DNA from: Arabidopsis thaliana
Taxonomy: Eukaryota > Streptophyta > Magnoliopsida > Brassicales > Brassicaceae
Length of the DNA stretch: 64,000 bases
Reading direction: 5' to 3'
NCBI RefSeq assembly: GCF_000001735.4
Contig: NC_003071.7
Span: 19,071,443 to 19,135,442, forward strand
Shown: in pieces, positions 1 to 10,901 of the stretch
Layout: each line of letters begins with the position of its first letter
Numbering within the stretch: the stretch's first letter is position 1
Notes under the pieces: model-generated
Databases searched by the model: none
What the model saw: only the letters and a program-made list of their open reading frames with translations
What the model was told of the DNA's origin: nothing
Made by a program: the position numbers and the translations under genes

Positions 1-70
1 GAGAAGAAGAAATCAAAACCTCGATGAAGAAACTAGAAAGAGATTAAATATGTGATTTTTTTGTTTGCAG

Positions 71-577
71 AGAAGAGAGATTAAAAATTTATATATGGGT
101 TGGACAAGACCACCCCACGGCTGGAAGAAGTGTAACTATGATGGATCGTACAATCGGGAGATGCCAAGTAAGGCTGGATGGATAATTCGAGATGAGTCGG
201 GCCAATTTGTAAGTGCAGGTCAAGCGACAGGGAACCACACTTCTAATGCTCTAGAAAGCGAGTTTCAAGCTCTTCTTATCACAATGCAAAGCTGTTGGAG
301 CCACGGTCATAGAAAAATCTGGTTTGAAGGAGATAACAGGGAGGTGATGGAAATCCTCAATAGGAGAAAATCACGTTTTGATATCTTTAATTGGATAAGA
401 GATGTTCAAGCTTGGAAGCAACGATTTCAGGAATGCAGATTCACATGGATCAACCGAAAACAGAACAAACCGGCGGATATTCTTGCCAAGAGTCACTTAC
501 CCCAGAATGAACAATTTAAATTTTATGATTACATTCCGATTGTAATTTCTTCAGCCTTACAGCTGGAAAACTCTTGA
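71..577 (+). CDS. RNase H-like (RVT_3-type) protein, 3' exon only
   Basis: The exon starts just after a polypyrimidine tract and AG at 69-70. An in-frame TGA at 53-55 shows that the earlier coding sequence lies in an upstream exon outside the window. The first in-frame ATG is at 95. The 168 residues form a plant RNase H-fold domain of the type found at the 3' end of non-LTR retroelements and in many stand-alone plant genes. The four expected acidic positions are visible: Asp in YDGSYN, Glu in ESEFQAL, Asp in FEGDNREV and Asp in NKPADILAK. The expected role is cleavage of RNA in RNA:DNA hybrids, but the family is poorly characterised. It fits the position of At2g46460 from memory. No reverse transcriptase remains next to it, so it looks like a domesticated or solo gene rather than a live element. 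Confidence 0.75.
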   Translation, partial: RREIKNLYMGWTRPPHGWKKCNYDGSYNREMPSKAGWIIRDESGQFVSAGQATGNHTSNALESEFQALLITMQSCWSHGHRKIWFEGDNREVMEILNRRKSRFDIFNWIRDVQAWKQRFQECRFTWINRKQNKPADILAKSHLPQNEQFKFYDYIPIVISSALQLENS

Positions 578-1216
578 TCATAATAACAATGGAAAATAAG
601 ATGTTAAAAAAAAAAAAAAATTTATATATAGGTTTTAAAGCACGTTTTAGTTTTGTTGTGATAACGAAATAAGTCTCTCTTTTTTTACCGTTAGGCCTAT
701 AGAAAGTTTTAGGCCTGATGCCCAAGTCTTCTCGAGTTGGCGGCTAATTTAAATTGACTTGTTTTGTTTTTCTTTGTCCTGCAAGCTTAATTAACTGGGT
801 TTTAAGGCCCATTAAGGTTAGATAGACGAAACGCCGCGTTTTGTCTTTCGTTTTCGTTTGTCAGATGAAACGGTGCGTTTTTTGTTGCGATGGTCGTCGT
901 CAGGTAGAGAGAGACGCGAAGTCCTGATCGCTCTCTCAGGTCTTAGCCCTAAGACTACGAGTCGACTCAGCCGAACTGTGAATGCAGTTTTGATTTCAAT
1001 CCCTTAGGTAATTTTGAAACTTTCGGTTTCTCACTCTTCTCGTTGTGCTCTCTCAAGAAAATGTTGTGAAGCTTGAAATGAATCCTTATCTGTACAAGTA
1101 AAAGCAGAAATTGATGATCTTTGAGGAACTTATTAGACTGGTTTTGATTCGAATTTTATCTCTTGTGTATTTGTTGTTGCTATAAGAACTCTCTTTTTGT
1201 TAGCAGGATCTTAGTT
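578..1216. promoter_or_regulatory. Upstream region and 5' leader of OXA1b
   Basis: No gene is seen. It holds the 3' end of the RNase H-like gene, an A-run near 607-620, a Site II-type motif (GGCCCA, 806-811) and a stretch with repeated AAACG/CGTTT motifs at 829-880. The last part is probably leader with an intron whose acceptor (TTAGCAG) ends at 1206, eleven bases before the chosen ATG. A short upstream ATG is present at 1061. Confidence 0.55.
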
Positions 1217-3506
1217 ATGGCTACTTGCTTGCGTGGAATCACGAAGAGAGTTAATCTTCTACAGAGACGAGTTTATCCATCGTGTGGTCATCTAATTCGT
1301 GATGATAGAGATGAAACTAAATCTGGTTCTTCGGATACAATGATTCGTGAAGTCTTAGCACGTAATGGGACTAATAAGCTTAGCTCTATGTTTGCGGATA
1401 GGCATTATCAGTCGTTTGCTACTGGTCCGTTGGGTCTTGGATTGTCTTCGTGTCGGCATATGAGTTCTACACCACCAGAATGGTCTGATAAAGTTGATGG
1501 TATCGACTTTGTGGCTACGGAGGTTGTTCCCGATGAAATCATTGAAGCTGTGACCACCACAAGCCAAGCTGTTGTTCCTGCTATAAACGAGGTTGCTATT
1601 GCTGCTGCCGATTCTGCTTTTCCTGTTGCTGCTTTGCAGCATTTGATTGATGCTGTGCATTCCTTTACTGGCCTGAACTGGTATTATATGTAAACTGTTT
1701 TTAAACTCATTTTATTTGGCTATGTTTTTTTGTATGTATCAGTGGTAAATTTCTTTTCATTTTTTTTTGGCAGGTGGGCTTCAATAGCCTTGACAACTGT
1801 TCTTATCCGTGGAGTTACAATACCTATTCTTTTGAATCAACTAAAGGCTACTTACAAACTCAATGTCAGTTTTTAGATTTTTGTTCTCTGATTGCTTTTT
1901 TCAGTCACTAGGATTTGCCTCTTTTCCATTTGTGATTTATCTATCATGTTCTTGCAGGTTCTGAGGCCACAACTGGAGGAGTTAAGACAAGAGATGAGCA
2001 CTAAGGTACAATCTGTTTCTGCGCCTTCTCTTACTTCATCTTTGTGTGCAGAAGAGCGTTTGTGAGTTTGACACTGTTCAAGGCCGTGAAAATGCCTTCT
2101 GGATAAATATAAAGATAAACTCAGTTTGTCATAGTTAGTAATTGGATGATTCCTTCAGGGTTTTCTAACTATCACTTGTGAACTATAATCTTGATTGAGT
2201 AGCTTTCTCGAGTTTTCTGTTTGGTTAGGAATTGTCGATAAAGTTCCAACTAGCGTTTCTAGAGTGTCGTGGTTAAGACCTTTTGCATGTGTTATAATAT
2301 TTTTTAGGCTCAGGATCCTGAAGCCATGGCAGAAGGTCAAAGACGGATGCAATTATTGTTTAAAGAGTAAGTCCACTTTTATGGATGACTGGTGGAGATG
2401 ATTTATCTCTTCAAATTAAACGTACTACTAGTTCCTCATCCACTGATATGCTTCTATTGTTTCGTGGATTGGCTTAGACATGGAGTAACTCCATTTACCC
2501 CCCTCAAAGGACTTATTATTCAAGGTCCCATCTTCATCAGCTTTTTCTTTGCGGTAAGATGTTTATACGTATATACTCAAGTCTTTTACTGTTTCTGATT
2601 ATTATTGTCTATGTGTTCACTGATGTTTGTCTACAGATCAGGAATATGGCCGAGAAAGTCCCATCATTTAAAACCGGGGGAACTCTTTGGTTTACTGATC
2701 TGACCACCACAGATACCACTTATATCTTGCCACTCCTCACTGCAGTGACTTTCTTGATTATGGTAGAGGTAAGAGCTTATACTTTCTTGTTGGCCTATTC
2801 ATGACTAACTTTTGGTAGTTGGTTATATTTCATGACTAATTTATCTAACCCAAGTCTTGTTTCTCTTTTCACATAGTCAAACATGCAGGAAGGTCTTGAA
2901 GGCAATCCAGTAGCTGGAACTATGAAGAAATTCTCAAGAATCATTGCCTTCCTTTCTATTCCAGTTTTGATTGGCATTGAAAAGGTAAAGCCTAATGTTC
3001 CTCTATTGACTTTTTGATGTTCATAAGCATTGGAAACGTAAGAAAAATGACATTTTGCTTACCACAAACGAATGATTTTTTGTCTGCAGGCATTGTTTTG
3101 TTACTGGCTTACTTCCAACCTATTTACTCTTGTGTATGGATTAAGTAAGTCCCCTGAACATTGTTCTTACTCTTTGAGACGTGAGTTTTGCAAATCCTGA
3201 AGAGTTTTTTTTATTTGTATCTTTTGCTTGTGTATATATGCAGCATTAAGACGTCCTGATGTGAGGAAGCTCTTGAATCTCCCAGATGTTGTCAACTCTT
3301 CTACTAGGCAGCCATCACCGTCTTCGCCTTTGCCATTTTCCTTTGCCGAGCCAAAAGACCAAAGTGTTGTTGCTCAAGAAAAACCTCCTATGTCCTCCGA
3401 GTCATCTTCAAGTGTTCCAGATAGAAGAATCTCACGGAGTTCAGTTCTGAATCAGAGAATCAGAACTCTGGAGAGACAACTCAAGGACCGAAAGATCAAG
3501 AAGTGA
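1217..3506 (+). CDS. OXA1B: Mitochondrial inner-membrane insertase OXA1b (Oxa1/YidC/Alb3 family)
   Basis: Nine exons join in phase: 1217-1680, 1774-1864, 1958-2005, 2308-2366, 2478-2553, 2637-2768, 2877-2984, 3090-3144 and 3244-3506, giving 431 residues. The first ~100 residues are Arg/Ser-rich with few acids, as in a mitochondrial presequence. The 60KD_IMP insertase core follows, recognisable by WWASIALTTVLIRG, the PLKGLIIQGPIFISFF helix, LPLLTAVTFLIMVE and CYWLTSNLFTLVYG. The tail ends in a basic coiled segment (RIRTLERQLKDRKIKK), the kind that docks Oxa1 on mitochondrial ribosomes. Oxa1 inserts mitochondrially made subunits into the inner membrane. This matches At2g46470, the paralogue of At5g62050. 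The ATG is the first Met of the presequence frame; the upstream frame belongs to the leader. Confidence 0.93.
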
Positions 3507-3914
3507 GAGATTCTTTTATGTCAGTGTTTTTTTGCTAAAACTAGCCGATACTGAAAAAGAACCAAGTATCCTCGGGAAATTAAGATTTTGAGTTAATAGG
3601 AAAAATTTCAGTTGAACCTTTGCATTGAAATGAATTAGCTTAATTTTAACTTGAAGATGAATGATAAAAGTAAATTTTCCCATGATGGTCGTTTTAGATT
3701 TTATACTAATACAGAAAAAAGAATACTATATATTTATATACCAAAGAAAAAAAATAGATGTATATTTGTATACCTTTTTCTTTTGACGATCAGATATTTG
3801 TTTACTTAGAAACGTATATATATCGATAACAGAACTTTTGGGCAAAACTAAAAACAGAGTAAAACCCTAACCAGATATACAAGTTATGACAGAGCTAGAA
3901 AAACAAACAAGTTG
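3507..3914. other. Spacer between OXA1b and the F-box relic
   Basis: AT-rich. The first part is probably the OXA1b 3' UTR. It has several TATATA runs (3728-3745, 3815-3830), one of which could have served the F-box gene as a TATA box. Nothing else is seen. Confidence 0.4.
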
Positions 3915-4566
3915 ATGAATTCGTTGAATTTGGATGTATTGGAAATTATACTAGCGAGGTTACCGATAAAGAGCATCACAACTTGCAACTTGGTTTGCAA
4001 GGAATGGAAATCAATCGTAGAATCTGAGTTTCTCCGGGAGCTTTTCCTTTCTCATCATCAAAACTCTCATTCTTCGTGGTCGCTCATATGCGCCGAATAT
4101 CAAAACTATCCAAGTGGTTGTATCACATGATTTCTATGCTGAATCTGATCTATGCCAAGTCTTAGATTTTCCCGACTTGGATAACAAAGCGGATTTCAGA
4201 AGACCTTGCACAAGTTCTCAAGGGTTTCTTATGTATATGAACATAAGTCTAGAGCATAAGTTAAGTATATGGAGGCTAGAGAGCGCGGAATGGAAATTAG
4301 TAGCTCAAATATCTCCAATGACCGCTTTCGATTACATTCCGCTGGCAGTAAACCCTTCTGATTCTAATACAGTATACGTGCAGAGGAAGATGCACCCCTG
4401 TTTGGCCTCTGCTAACTTGCACAATGGCAAGTTTGGGGACCATAGCAGCGACAATGGCACTCTGAGTTTTGCTGGCGAGTGGGACTCCGCGGTTAAACGT
4501 TTATATGAATATTCTACCTTTGCTCTCCCGCGTTGGCTCTATCGGATCCCTTCGCCACTTTCTTGA
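3915..4566 (+). pseudogene. Decayed F-box / F-box-associated gene
   Basis: From ATG 3915 a typical F-box is readable (LDVLEIILARLPIKSITTCN, then LVCKEWKSIVES), followed by the family block SSWSLICAEYQN. The frame then stops at TGA 4128-4130. The C-terminal F-box-associated region continues in the +1 frame from about 4100 to 4566 (SHDFYAESDLCQVL, SQGFLMYMNISLEHKLSIWR, ALPRWLYRIPSPLS). Together the parts give about 220 residues against roughly 370-400 in intact members. About 150 residues are therefore missing at the junction near 4085-4115, and the deletion also shifted the frame. The second frame has no ATG near its start. The F-box alone could still be translated as a 71-residue protein, but an SCF substrate receptor with its binding domain cannot be made. 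Confidence 0.75.
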
Positions 4567-4962
4567 GCAAGTTTAGTTTTTGTTTTGGATGTTGTTTGAT
4601 CTATTTTTAGTATTTTTGTATAAGAACATAAGTTTAGAGCATATTTTAAGTATTTTGATTGCTTGATGGATTGTTAACGATACAATTAAAGAACACAGCA
4701 CATTCATTTCTTCATCTAAATCAACTTTGCGGCTAATCTTCTGTAGAAGTACTTAAAGCAGTAACTGAAGTTTTTTCTGTGATTCTGTTGTAATCAGGAA
4801 CCTGTTCGATAACTACAAGATCGTGTACACACATAAATGTGAAGGCAACCTTATATTTCATATGGATCACTTTGAAGTATTTATTATATACATGAATCAG
4901 TACTTACATGTAATGTGTTATGTATGTACGTAAGTAACCTAAGAAGGCTAGAGTCGTCTTAT
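4567..4962. other. 3' regions of the F-box relic and GAUT2 (convergent)
   Basis: AT-rich sequence between the F-box remnant and the GAUT2 stop codon. It probably holds the GAUT2 3' UTR on the minus strand. No coding potential is seen. Confidence 0.4.
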
Positions 4963-7574
4963 TCACTCAAACAGCCTGCAAGTAAAGATGTAAGGATGGT
5001 CAAAATTGGTGTACTTCGTCCAATATGGCTGATACTTGCTTATCCCCATCTCTGTCCATGGTTTCATGTGTCCATTGTAATGTATAACAGCTGATCTTTC
5101 AATCTTCTTGACATCGATTCCTTTATCATAACCCAGTCCAAGTAAGTGCCATTTTCTCTGAAGTGGTTGTGTCAGATTGTAGAACGTTATGAGCCCTGGT
5201 GGCAATGTTCCTAGTTTCCATAGAGTCCGGTTTTCGTTCTGCAAAAACAGGGGAATAACATATCACTCTCAACTTAAATCTACAACAGTTTTAGATTAAA
5301 GATAAGCCAAGAAGAAGAGCTGACCAGGTTTTGCCAAAAGTGATAAGTTTCTGTAATGTTGTTCTTCTTCCATTCTTTCAGGTCGAAGATGTTCATCCCA
5401 TAAGCCCATCCGCAGAACTTGGGATCAAAGTTTTCTGAAATGTGTTTATCACTGAAGTTTAAGTAAGTATCAAGGCGATGGAAGGTAACACCACAGGTTT
5501 CTACTGCACCATTCACTTTCCCTTTAAGATCAATGGACCATAGGGGAGTTAAATCCTTCTGAACAACCACATCATCGTCAACAAACAAGATTTTCTCCAA
5601 CTTTGGGAAGATCCTAGGGATGTAGAACCTCAGGTGGTTAAGCATTGACATGTATTTCGGGTACCGGTACTTGAGGTTTTCTGAGCCTGATTCAACTGAT
5701 TCAGACCTCGCTGTCTTGAAGTAGAACTTCTTCATAGCTGCTGACTCGAGCTGACTCAAAACTGGAGAGTAAGATGAGTTGAGCCAAGTAAAATCTTCAA
5801 ACCTTTGGACATGGATGGTCGCTTCTCCAGGAGGGTTCAACAGAAACCACATACTCATTGCTCCAAAGTTGAGCTTATCAGTCACAAGGTGGAAAACATG
5901 CCTTGAAGGATCCTGCCAAATAAACCCAGTAGGCCTTGTAAGTTTAAAGCACTTATTCTTGCAACAATTACTAGGGATTGATCATTACCTGTGCATTCAT
6001 GACTGTGGAGTTGACAACAACTGATGCAGCCAGTACATTATCAGAGAAGAGAGCGTAGTGGTAAAGTTTTGGATTCTCCAAATTCTCCCTCCTTGGAAAA
6101 TTTCTCATCGGTAAAGGCAGGAGATGATACTCTAGATTCAAGCGCATGGTCAAGCAGTGGATAGCATCTGGTAGTGCCTTGGAAGCTAGCTGAGTCAAGA
6201 ACGTTATATAAGTCTGCTCGTTTTCGAGTTCATCTTCAACTGTTTGTAGCATTGCTCTCAACTTATTTGTCACCAACTTGCATTCATATAGCTGCTCGTG
6301 TGCTCTAGCCAGTATTTGTCCCATGTCTCTTATACTGTCAAGTACTCTGCCACAACAACAAAAGGATTAAACTTTTTAAGAGTTTATCTTAAGAACAATA
6401 TGTACTGCCGATGATACCTCTGCTCCTGATCAATATCAGTAGATTCTTCCTCCCAAGCTAGTTTCATTAGTTGTGTTTCTATCTCTTGGTGCAAGGCGAG
6501 ATTGTTTGTAAACTTTGCAAGTCCACTGTAAACTCGTGCCATGATGATTTGATCTTGCATCAAACGTAACATATCTTCAAAACTCTTGCCCCTCCGGTAT
6601 TCATTTTTCCAAATGGTGTAGTTTCCTAGTGGTGCAGAATCGACAGATCTGGAACGTGCCATGGCTGCCGTCTCAAGCTTTTGCAGACTATCATCATTCA
6701 TCAGCTCATTAGCCCTTTCCAATCTTTTTTCCTGTCTCAGACTCTGAGAAAAACACAACAGAACATATCAAATCAGATAAAAGCCATCATGTAACCAATG
6801 TGAAGAGAGTAAAGAAAGATTAAAAGTTACCCTTTCATGCAACATCTCTGGTGTATCATTAAATGCTTTTCCTATCCAGGTTCCATGACCAAAACGAGGA
6901 ACCATTTTGTCCTCGTTTCCCTTCAAACAACAAGCATCAGTCATTTCGTACAGGTCAAGAAAGTAGAGAAGAACCATAAGTATCTATCTACCTCAGAAGA
7001 AGTTTGAACTGAGTTAGCCACTGAATGATTCTTCCTGAGTGAATCAAGGCTCAAAGGATTGTCACTGGAGGTGGTGGAATTGAGAACATCAAGGACCTGT
7101 TTCAAACGCTAGTAAGTTACTTGTACCAACAAAGGATCGGAAGAACGTAAGCAGCAAAACAAAGAACACCAAGGACCTCTTTTGTGAAAAGAGATGGAAT
7201 TGATTCCAGAGCTTCACGTTCTCTCCAGTTAAGATCCTGAATAAACAACCATTCAACAACACGTTTCAAAATTTCTTTCAAATCTTTCAGTACAATGTGA
7301 TGATCGTAAGTTGATTACCTTGTTGATGAAGTTATTCCTGATGTTGTATTTCTCTGAAATGATTTACAGAAATAAGTACATCTTCCAAGAACTAAAGAAA
7401 AAGAATCCATTAATGGTTGGTAAAGAACGAACCAAACAGTGAACGCTTGTGAAGTCTGTAGCTGATCATGAGGGTGGAGTAAACGAGAAATAAGAGAAAC
7501 CCCAAAACCACTGATGTCACACATTGTCGATAGAGGTCTCTGCACCTAGATCTTCTTTGGATTCTCCTCGCCAT
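4963..7574 (-). CDS. GAUT2: Galacturonosyltransferase 2 (GT8, GAUT family)
   Basis: Nine exons read in phase on the minus strand: 7574-7433, 7353-7319, 7236-7177, 7096-6992, 6920-6831, 6743-6418, 6346-5989, 5912-5325 and 5238-4963, giving 659 residues, close to GAUT1 (673). The first 20 residues are very basic, followed by a hydrophobic span (about 20-40), a type II Golgi anchor. The stem has DLNWRERE and ERANELMNDD. The GT8 domain has FVDDDVVVQKDLTPLW (metal/UDP-sugar DXD-type motif), GWAYGMNIFDLKEWK and the C-terminal HYNGHMKPW motif. The family transfers galacturonic acid from UDP-GalA onto homogalacturonan in Golgi pectin synthesis. The core motifs look intact. Exons 1 and 2 are the least certain: exon 2 is only 35 nt, but phase and the family pattern NKDLNWRER support it. 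Matches At2g46480. Confidence 0.88.
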
Positions 7575-8014
7575 CAGAAACTTCAAACCCTAATCGAATC
7601 TAAGAGACGATCGCCAAATTCAGTAGCTCTCTCTCTCTCTCTCCAAGACGCTTTTTCTTTGCTCTTCTCTGATCTGTATAGCTAAAGTAGCTAACGAATA
7701 ACAGACTATTATTTCAAATCGGTTTTATATATGCAGCGGAAAACATTAACGTCGTCTTTTGGGATCCAATTATTTAAAGACCCTAACGGCGTCGTTTATC
7801 CCGATGGCTTAGAGGGTGATCCAACGCATCGTTTAAATAATTGCCAGTTGTCAACTAACGCCGTCGGATTATGCCTTATTGGGCTTGTTAAACATAAAGC
7901 CCAGAGCTATTTACGCAAAAATATCTGGCATTAAATAGTTAAATCGAGTTTACCGAAAGATTCAGATCCTTATTCTTCTCCACCGGATCTCGAAATCGGA
8001 GAATTAGCCAAACG
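7575..8014. promoter_or_regulatory. Divergent promoter between GAUT2 and the 134-residue gene
   Basis: Both neighbours point away from this 440-bp stretch. It contains a CT run (7627-7642), several AACGTCG/ACGTCGTTT repeats between 7746 and 7795, and TGGGCT/AGCCCA Site II-like motifs at about 7880-7905. A 67-codon open frame at 7731-7934 is not supported as a gene (low-complexity promoter motifs, no family resemblance). Confidence 0.5.
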
Positions 8015-8419
8015 ATGGCCGCCGACGGAATATTCCGCAGCATCTTCGAGGGTTGTATCTCCGGCCTTGATTCCGCCATCGAACGGCGTCCTTACCACAA
8101 AAACTGCGGATGTGCTCTTCACGATAAATCAAGTGGCGCTGGGAAAAATCAAAATCAGCGACGGCCGCCGTCTTGTCGCCGCCACGGAAGCTCAGAGAGC
8201 ATCTCGTTCCCGATCCGAAGGTCTTGGAGCGAAGGCAACATCATGGCTATGAATCTCTTCTCCTCATCGTCGTCTTCTTCTAATCTCCAATCGCTTTCTT
8301 CGTCTTCTTCGCTCTCAAATCTGGCATCAGATTTACCGGTGGATAATGCTGCGACGGAGGAACCGAGCAGATCTAATAAACAGCTACGATGGACGATTGA
8401 TGAAGGTGAAGATGATTGA
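8015..8419 (+). CDS. Plant-specific small protein of unknown function
   Basis: A single exon of 134 residues starting at a well-placed ATG (AACGATGGCC). The N-terminus has a Cys/His-containing block (RPYHKNCGCALHD). A conserved-looking IRRSWSEGNIMAMNLF follows, then a long serine run ([20 protein letters not shown]) and an acidic tail ending WTIDEGEDD. There is no signal peptide or membrane span. The combination of PYHKNCGCALH and RRSWSEG is, as I recall, shared by several small plant proteins with no assigned function. It corresponds in position to At2g46490. The serine run is encoded partly by TCG/TCT repeats (8265-8325), a likely site of length polymorphism. Confidence 0.75.
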   Translation: MAADGIFRSIFEGCISGLDSAIERRPYHKNCGCALHDKSSGAGKNQNQRRPPSCRRHGSSESISFPIRRSWSEGNIMAMNLFSSSSSSSNLQSLSSSSSLSNLASDLPVDNAATEEPSRSNKQLRWTIDEGEDD

Positions 8420-8811
8420 TGATGATGATGATCAATTCCAGGTTGTTAACTTTTGCTAATCTCTGTTTAATTAAACTTCTCAATCATTGTATTTGAGAAC
8501 CAAATAATGTCAGTCATTGTATTTTTATTTTTTTGTAAAAGAAACGAAAATGTTTGTTTACGATTGAAACTTTGAATGATTAGCATATAAACTTGTGGAG
8601 ATTAATTTAGCAACTTTAGCAAAAGTAATTAAGGAATTAATCTGTGGCAATTAAGCATCTCTCGTCCCTGTAATTATCATAACAAATTCATCGTGGGCAT
8701 GAAACTATGAATCTGTTTGATTAAAGTGAATAATATCATTAATCTCTAATCAATAACATAAATCATCACTCCAGAAAAAGCATTTATCTAAAACGTTCAA
8801 TAGCATTTCCT
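8420..8811. other. Convergent 3' spacer
   Basis: AT-rich sequence between convergent genes, beginning with a GAT repeat (8410-8432) that overlaps the end of the coding region. Probably both 3' UTRs. Nothing else is seen. Confidence 0.4.
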
Positions 8812-10274
8812 TCACGCACATGAGTTCCGACAAAGAGGACATGAACCATGAATCTTGAGCCACACATCAATACATTCCACATGGAAGCAATGGTCACATT
8901 CCGGTATGAAACGTACGGTCTCTTTGCTCGCATACTCTGATAAACAAATGGGACACACAATACCATTAGTACCCGAAAGCCTTCTGCTTTCTCCCAACTC
9001 CATTTTCTTGAACGTTTCTATTGTAGATTGGTCAAGACCCCTCCTGGCCATAACCTCTCTCGGCTGCTGCATTACGGTTGCGGCTGCGATAGCTGAATCG
9101 AATCTTTCGGAGTCGTAAAGGCGGATAGCGATACAAGTAGGAAAGACAAAGACGGTGACTGCTGACAAGCTTATAACTAGTACTAGTACTCCACTACTTA
9201 AATTACCTGTCAAAATATTTCCAAAGTCAGCTTAAAATCTAATTAAACCATCAAAATGTAATCGCTCTATGTGTGGAATCGGTTTATCAATTAAAAAAAA
9301 ACAAGTTTACTTAGATCAAATGCCACGCTAGTAATGTGGAATGAGAGATTGAGAATACTTCCGTAGTTGATGTAAAATATTGGATTTGTTAAAAGACAGT
9401 TATCAATCAATAGCTATATCGTAGTGTCAAATTTAAATCCTACTATGATTTTTCTATACTTGCCTTATGCGTGAATAATTACTTCAGAAACCTTAAACCT
9501 AATTAAGAATATAACTTGAGGTTGAAGATTTCCACCAAATCAGATAGTCTCTTCTTCATCCTTACCATTAATGAAAAGTTCTCTTGAATCGTAAAGAAAA
9601 GAAAAAGAACAAGAGAAAATGTTTGAGTTATATATTGTACCAGTTTTTTTAGTAGCCCCTAAGCATTTGGCTCTGCAATCAGGCAAGGCCCACTCCAGCA
9701 GGAGGCTTTGATTGTTGAGGTCACTCGAGAATCTTGTTTCCCCAAATGGCGAAGTAGCCGGAACATGTAATCTCTTCACGATTTGACAAGAAGGAAGCAT
9801 AGACTGTGCAAGAGAATAATTAGACGTGGCGAAGAAGGATGAAGTAGAATTGCTTAGGCAAGGAATCGACGGATACCAAGACGGCAACACGACCTCATTA
9901 GGACAAGACAAGAACGTGTATAAGATATCGAAGTGAGGAGAGAAAGGAGATCCTGAAATGTTGAAGGTTAAAAGCCGTTTAGCCAAACAGTTTTAAGGGT
10001 CGTTGATATAGATTTTTTGCCTTCTGTAGTCGATATCTCGGACAAGAAATGTTCCGGACATAGGAAGTTCTAGGACAGTCTTATTGAGATCGGTGCAGTG
10101 GAGATTGAATCTCGCATGGTTACAGAAAGGGAAACGAATGGGGACTTCTAAGGGTCCACATCTGAGTGGTCTTGATGAAGAAGATGAACAGTTATTAGGG
10201 TTTGAGGCGTGTCGGAGAGAGACGAGGAAGAGAAGGAAGAAAACGAAAGGAAAAAGCTGTTTTGAGAATGTCAT
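8812..10274 (-). pseudogene. ATL21C: ATL21-type RING-H2 gene, third tandem copy, probably inactive
   Basis: It has the same two-exon plan as its two neighbours: 10274-9641 (signal peptide and GUB_WAK-like Cys-rich domain) and 9206-8812 (membrane span, GLD motif, RING-H2). Codon 94 is TAA at 9995-9993, where the neighbours have GAA in the block DPENCLA. The end of exon 1 also lacks about 19 codons present in the neighbours (the GCEIDYLRCGFK segment with two cysteines), although the splice donor (ACTG|gtac) and phase are kept. The RING is intact (CPICLSEY, ECDHCFH, CIDVWLK, CPLCR). A full-length product would need readthrough, and no ATG lies at the start of exon 2 to make a RING-only protein. 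Position fits At2g46493; whether it is transcribed cannot be told here. Confidence 0.75.
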
Positions 10275-10901
10275 AATGTTATTCGATACTATTGAAAATG
10301 TTATTACATGTAGTATTAAACTAAAAAATGTATTTAAGAGTTTAATTAACCATTCTCATACGTAGTTAAGTACTAAGAAGAAAGTCAGAAAAGTCAAAAG
10401 AAGTAGTGTATGGTCCATTAATGGAATGTGTCGTTTGATTGTATATAACAACTATATTTCATAAACTCAACGATAGGAATTTATAACAAAACTGATATTT
10501 TATCACCAACAAGTTTTTTGAAAATGATGAATAATATATAATTTCATGTATGCTACATAAACCAATGGTTGATAATTATTTAAACTTTCAAACGATTTTT
10601 TATAAGAAAGATGACATAAAATCTTAGTCCATCTATTAATATCCTCTTTTGTCACTTTTTCTTTGTATAGATATATAAATTTATTTTGATATATATATAA
10701 AAAAATAGCTAAATATACTTCTTTTGTTATGCTTCTTTCACATGGTTCATTTCACAATACATAAACAAATTGAACAAACAATATCATTAATCTTTAATCA
10801 AGAAAATAATGAGTCTTCACTCCCTAAAAATATTCATCTATGTTTTTCCAAAATACACATTAATTAAAACGTTGAATACTTCAAACATTTCAGCATTTCC
10901 T
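10275..10901. other. Spacer inside the ATL21 array
   Basis: Promoter of the distal copy followed by the 3' region of the middle copy. It is strongly AT-rich (10490-10730). The flanks align by eye with the equivalent spacer after the middle gene (shared motifs such as ATTCTCAT, AGTACTAAG and AAAGTCAGAAAAGTC), so spacers were duplicated with the genes. Confidence 0.45.

Noticed and set aside
1355-1660. Minus-strand 101-codon frame inside OXA1b exon 1
   Set aside because: Antisense shadow of a real exon with no recognisable motif.
7731-7934. 67-codon ATG frame between GAUT2 and the 134-residue gene
   Set aside because: It lies in a divergent promoter, is built from promoter-like motifs and resembles no family.
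8812-9213. Distal ATL21 second exon as an independent RING gene
   Set aside because: The frame opens with TTG, not ATG, and a clear splice acceptor lies at its start; it is better read as exon 2 of a damaged copy.
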